From Bacteroidales bacterium (GTDB lineage: Bacteria > Bacteroidota > Bacteroidia > Bacteroidales > Prolixibacteraceae): 64,000 nucleotides of DNA. The stretch covers positions 1 to 64,000 of the forward strand of contig JAAYDJ010000039.1 in assembly GCA_012729335.1 (NCBI GenBank), given 5' to 3'. Positions 62,034 to 64,000 of the stretch are shown one piece after another. Position numbers and translations under genes: made by a program. Positions within the stretch are counted from its first letter, which is position 1. Each line of letters starts with the position of its first letter. The notes under the pieces were generated by a model. That model worked only from the letters and a program-made list of their open reading frames with translations. It made no database searches and was not told where the DNA came from.

Positions 62034-62062
62034 CAAAAGTATGTATAATTCTTGAAATCCAA
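62034..62062 (-). promoter_or_regulatory. Promoter P1 of the str operon (TTG-N18-TACTTTTG)
   Basis: The minus strand has TACTTTTG at 62034-62041 and a TTG at 62060-62062, 18 bp upstream. Both match the Bacteroidetes -7/-33 pattern. Transcription would start about 40 nt before the rpsL ATG. Confidence 0.65.
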
Positions 62063-62107
62063 TGGTTTTCAGGAAGAAAATCATACGATTCTCCCAAAAA
62101 TGGCACG

Positions 62108-62136
62108 CAAAAGTACACATTTTCAGTGAACAGCAA
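62108..62136 (-). promoter_or_regulatory. Promoter P2 of the str operon (TTG-N18-TACTTTTG)
   Basis: A second TACTTTTG at 62108-62115, with TTG at 62134-62136, has exactly the same 18-bp spacing as P1 and lies 74 bp further upstream. Tandem promoters are plausible for the strongest transcription unit of the window. Confidence 0.6.
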
Positions 62137-62206
62137 GTTGATTCGGAAAAAAAAACAGGAAGGGGCGGTGCTTTTTGCTATTTCCCTTCAGCGGGTTAAC
62201 ATTGGC

Positions 62207-62875
62207 TTATTGTTTGGGGGCCAGCGGGGGGACCAGTTTAAAAAGGAGTCGTGAGGTGCCGGTAGTCACACGGGCATGGCCCTGTAATCCCGGGCAGGGG
62301 AGGAGGCGTTCATCTCTGATGGAGGCGGGGATGGCAAGGGTGACTTCAATCCACAGGGTGTCGGCCGGGGGGTTTTCATGGCCGGGGGAAATAGCCGTGG
62401 CAGGCTCTATGGAAGAGGTGCCCCCCGAGGAAATAACAGGACCGTGCATGGGCGTTGCCGGCATCCTTCCCTTCAGGCGGAGGGGCTTCATCCCCTGCGG
62501 GGAGGGCGGATCCAGAATGACCATGACCTCCATGCCGGGGGCCACCCTGGAGGCGGCAGCAGCCGGCAGCTCCAGTTTTGCCGTCACGCTCGTTCCGGCT
62601 GCTACCCCTTCCCCTGTGAGGGGATCGCCCGGCTCTCCTGCAACCACAGAGCGCTCCCCATTTCCATCCGCAACCCCAGGAGCCGCTACGCCCACCACCG
62701 TCACCCTGCCCTGCAGGGTCTCAGGATAGGGAAGAAGCCAACTGAGTAACAACAGCCCCAGAAACAGGGCTGACATCAGCAGGGTACCCCACCTGACCAG
62801 CCATGCCGGCGGGCTCTCCAGCACTTCCCCGGCTTCACGGCTCCTGTCTGCAGCGAATGGTTCCTTTTCCGTCAT
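62207..62875 (-). CDS. Short HlyD-like membrane-anchored exporter accessory protein
   Basis: 222 residues: a cytoplasmic N-terminus, one transmembrane helix (about 29-49, TLLMSALFLGLLLLSWLLPY), and an extracytoplasmic part that starts like a HlyD/membrane-fusion protein (PETLQGRVTVVG) and ends with beta-barrel-like segments (VTAKLELPAAAASRVAPGME, LWIEVTLAIPASI). The long alpha-helical hairpin and most of the lipoyl domain are missing; a Gly/Ala/Glu-rich stretch takes their place. It overlaps the ABC exporter gene by 4 nt (ATGA), so it is a coupled partner. It may be a reduced adaptor that works without a tunnel or with another adaptor. Confidence 0.7.
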   Translation of the reverse strand: MTEKEPFAADRSREAGEVLESPPAWLVRWGTLLMSALFLGLLLLSWLLPYPETLQGRVTVVGVAAPGVADGNGERSVVAGEPGDPLTGEGVAAGTSVTAKLELPAAAASRVAPGMEVMVILDPPSPQGMKPLRLKGRMPATPMHGPVISSGGTSSIEPATAISPGHENPPADTLWIEVTLAIPASIRDERLLPCPGLQGHARVTTGTSRLLFKLVPPLAPKQ

Positions 62876-64000
62876 GTTCCCAGTTCCAGTTGGTTTTTCA
62901 CCAGATGATAATAAGCTCCCCTGAGGGCGGTCAGCTCCTCATGGGTTCCTTTTTCGGTCACCCTCCCCCTATCAAGAACCACAATCTGGTCGGCATTCCT
63001 GACGGTACTCAGCCGGTGAGCAACCACCAGAACCGTCCTGTTCCGGTAAAAGGAGCCCAGGTTTTCGAGGATGGTCTTTTCATTGATGGCATCCAGGGCA
63101 TTGGTGGCCTCATCAAGGAAGAGAAAGGCCGGATTGCGGTAGACGGCCCGGGCAATCAGGAGGCGCTGTTTCTGTCCCTGGCTGAGACCCGCCCCTTCCT
63201 GTCCGATCCGGGTGCGCAGCCCCAGGGGAAGGGCATCGGTAAAGGGCGTGGCATGGGCAATGCGCAAGGCTTCAGCCAGGGCTTCCCCATTGGGGTGTTC
63301 CTCCCCCGGGGCTACATTCCCGGCGATCGTGTCGGAAAAAATAAACCCGTCCTGCATGACCACCCCGCATTGACGCCGCCACCAATCCATCTGAAAACGA
63401 TCGAGGGGAACCTCCCCCACGCTGATCTCCCCTTCCACGGGGGCATAAAAACCCAGAAGCAGCTTGATCAGGGTGGTTTTCCCGCTTCCGCTGGCCCCCA
63501 CAATGGCGGTCACCTTATTGCGGGGAATGGTCAGGGAGACCTCGTCAAGGACCTTGGGCGACCGTGGCCCTTCATACCGGAAGGAGACGCGGTCCAACAC
63601 CAGGTCCCTCTCTGCGGGCAGGGAAACCAGCTTCCCCGGGTCATCCTCTTTCTCTCCGTTCTGGTGGATTTCTCCGAGCCGGAGGAGGCTGATGCGGGCG
63701 TCCTGGGCCGCAGCCGCAAAGGGCATGAACTCCTGCAGCGGCACGTTGAGCTGCCCGATGATGAACTGCACCGCCACCAGCATCCCCAGGGTCATCCCGC
63801 CGTCAAGGACCGCCCTGGCCGCCAGATAGATGACCAGGATATTCTTGGCCTGGTGCAGAAAGACCGACCCGGCCTGCTGCCGCTGGTGCAACATCAGCGC
63901 ATGCTCACTCACCCGGAACAACCGCACCTGAATCCGCTCCCACTCCCACCGCTTCCGGTCCTCACAATTGTTCAGCTTGATCTCCTGCATACCCGTGATC
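62872..64000 (-). CDS. Peptide/bacteriocin-type ABC exporter, 3' part (runs off the window)
   Basis: The frame is open to the window edge (upstream codons read ITG before MQEIKLNNCE), so the true start is outside. Visible are the end of the transmembrane domain (about 125 residues, GMTLGMLVAVQFIIGQLNVPL) and a complete ATPase domain: Walker A GASGSGKTTL, signature LSQGQKQR, Walker B FLFLDEATNALD and H-loop VVAHRLST. The segment GMQEIKLNNCE is typical of C39-peptidase-containing exporters of bacteriocin-like peptides, which also cleave double-Gly leaders; the peptidase part would lie beyond the window. It is coupled to the short HlyD-like gene. Confidence 0.9.
   Translation of the reverse strand, partial: ITGMQEIKLNNCEDRKRWEWERIQVRLFRVSEHALMLHQRQQAGSVFLHQAKNILVIYLAARAVLDGGMTLGMLVAVQFIIGQLNVPLQEFMPFAAAAQDARISLLRLGEIHQNGEKEDDPGKLVSLPAERDLVLDRVSFRYEGPRSPKVLDEVSLTIPRNKVTAIVGASGSGKTTLIKLLLGFYAPVEGEISVGEVPLDRFQMDWWRRQCGVVMQDGFIFSDTIAGNVAPGEEHPNGEALAEALRIAHATPFTDALPLGLRTRIGQEGAGLSQGQKQRLLIARAVYRNPAFLFLDEATNALDAINEKTILENLGSFYRNRTVLVVAHRLSTVRNADQIVVLDRGRVTEKGTHEELTALRGAYYHLVKNQLELGT

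Overview
The window looks like a chromosomal segment of a Bacteroidota bacterium, probably a gliding or T9SS-bearing, Bacteroidales/Marinilabiliales-like lineage. The evidence is the Bacteroidetes -7 promoter element TAnnTTTG in front of many genes, the gldE-gldD pair, a type IX secretion C-terminal domain, a carboxypeptidase-regulatory-domain TonB receptor, DUF4252 and DUF4294 proteins, and a str/S10/spc/alpha ribosomal cluster without tuf. No tRNA, rRNA, CRISPR array or insertion sequence was seen.

Layout. 1-2.3 kb: an ECF sigma factor, a membrane anti-sigma-like protein with a 16-residue tandem repeat, and a DUF4252 protein. 2.4-6.1 kb: a hypothetical protein, peptidase T and TilS. 6.2-18.2 kb: a two-component system, a porin, a beta-helix lipoprotein, a lone carboxypeptidase-regulatory-like domain protein, a MORN-type protein, a T9SS-exported beta-helix protein and a large TonB receptor. 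18.4-25.9 kb: housekeeping genes (ThpR, DUF4294, arginine deiminase, TrmH-type methylase, DsbD, RNase G, a 30-residue basic protein, HU). 26-32.6 kb: mutY-ssb-gldE-gldD-PPTase-zwf-pgl. 32.6-38.9 kb: small membrane proteins, a DMT transporter, a TlpA-like lipoprotein, a Nudix-fold regulator, and a second ECF sigma operon. 39.1-44.7 kb: hutH-hisS, free methionine-R-sulfoxide reductase and a UbiD-type decarboxylase. 44.7-62 kb: one continuous minus-strand ribosomal supercluster (rpsL to rplQ). 62.2-64 kb: a short HlyD-like protein and the 3' part of a peptide-type ABC exporter that continues past the window.

The most interesting system is at 6.2-18.2 kb. Three separate promoters there (porin, lone regulatory-domain protein, TonB receptor) carry heptamers TGTnACA at 11-bp spacing, ending 9-10 bp upstream of a Bacteroidetes -7 element. 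This is the geometry expected for a PhoB/OmpR-type activator, and a matching response regulator/kinase pair lies in the middle. The outputs form a surface-uptake set: porin, TonB receptor, a free copy of the receptor's N-terminal domain type, and two paralogous beta-helix surface proteins, one a lipoprotein and one T9SS-exported. Phosphate starvation is the natural guess for the signal, but that is inference.

A second theme is short-period tandem DNA in intergenic spaces: 46 uninterrupted heptamers GAYTCCH at 14.9-15.2 kb and two related 7/8-bp arrays that abut the pepT start codon and the kinase stop codon. In-gene repeats occur in the anti-sigma-like protein and in the GldD signal peptide.
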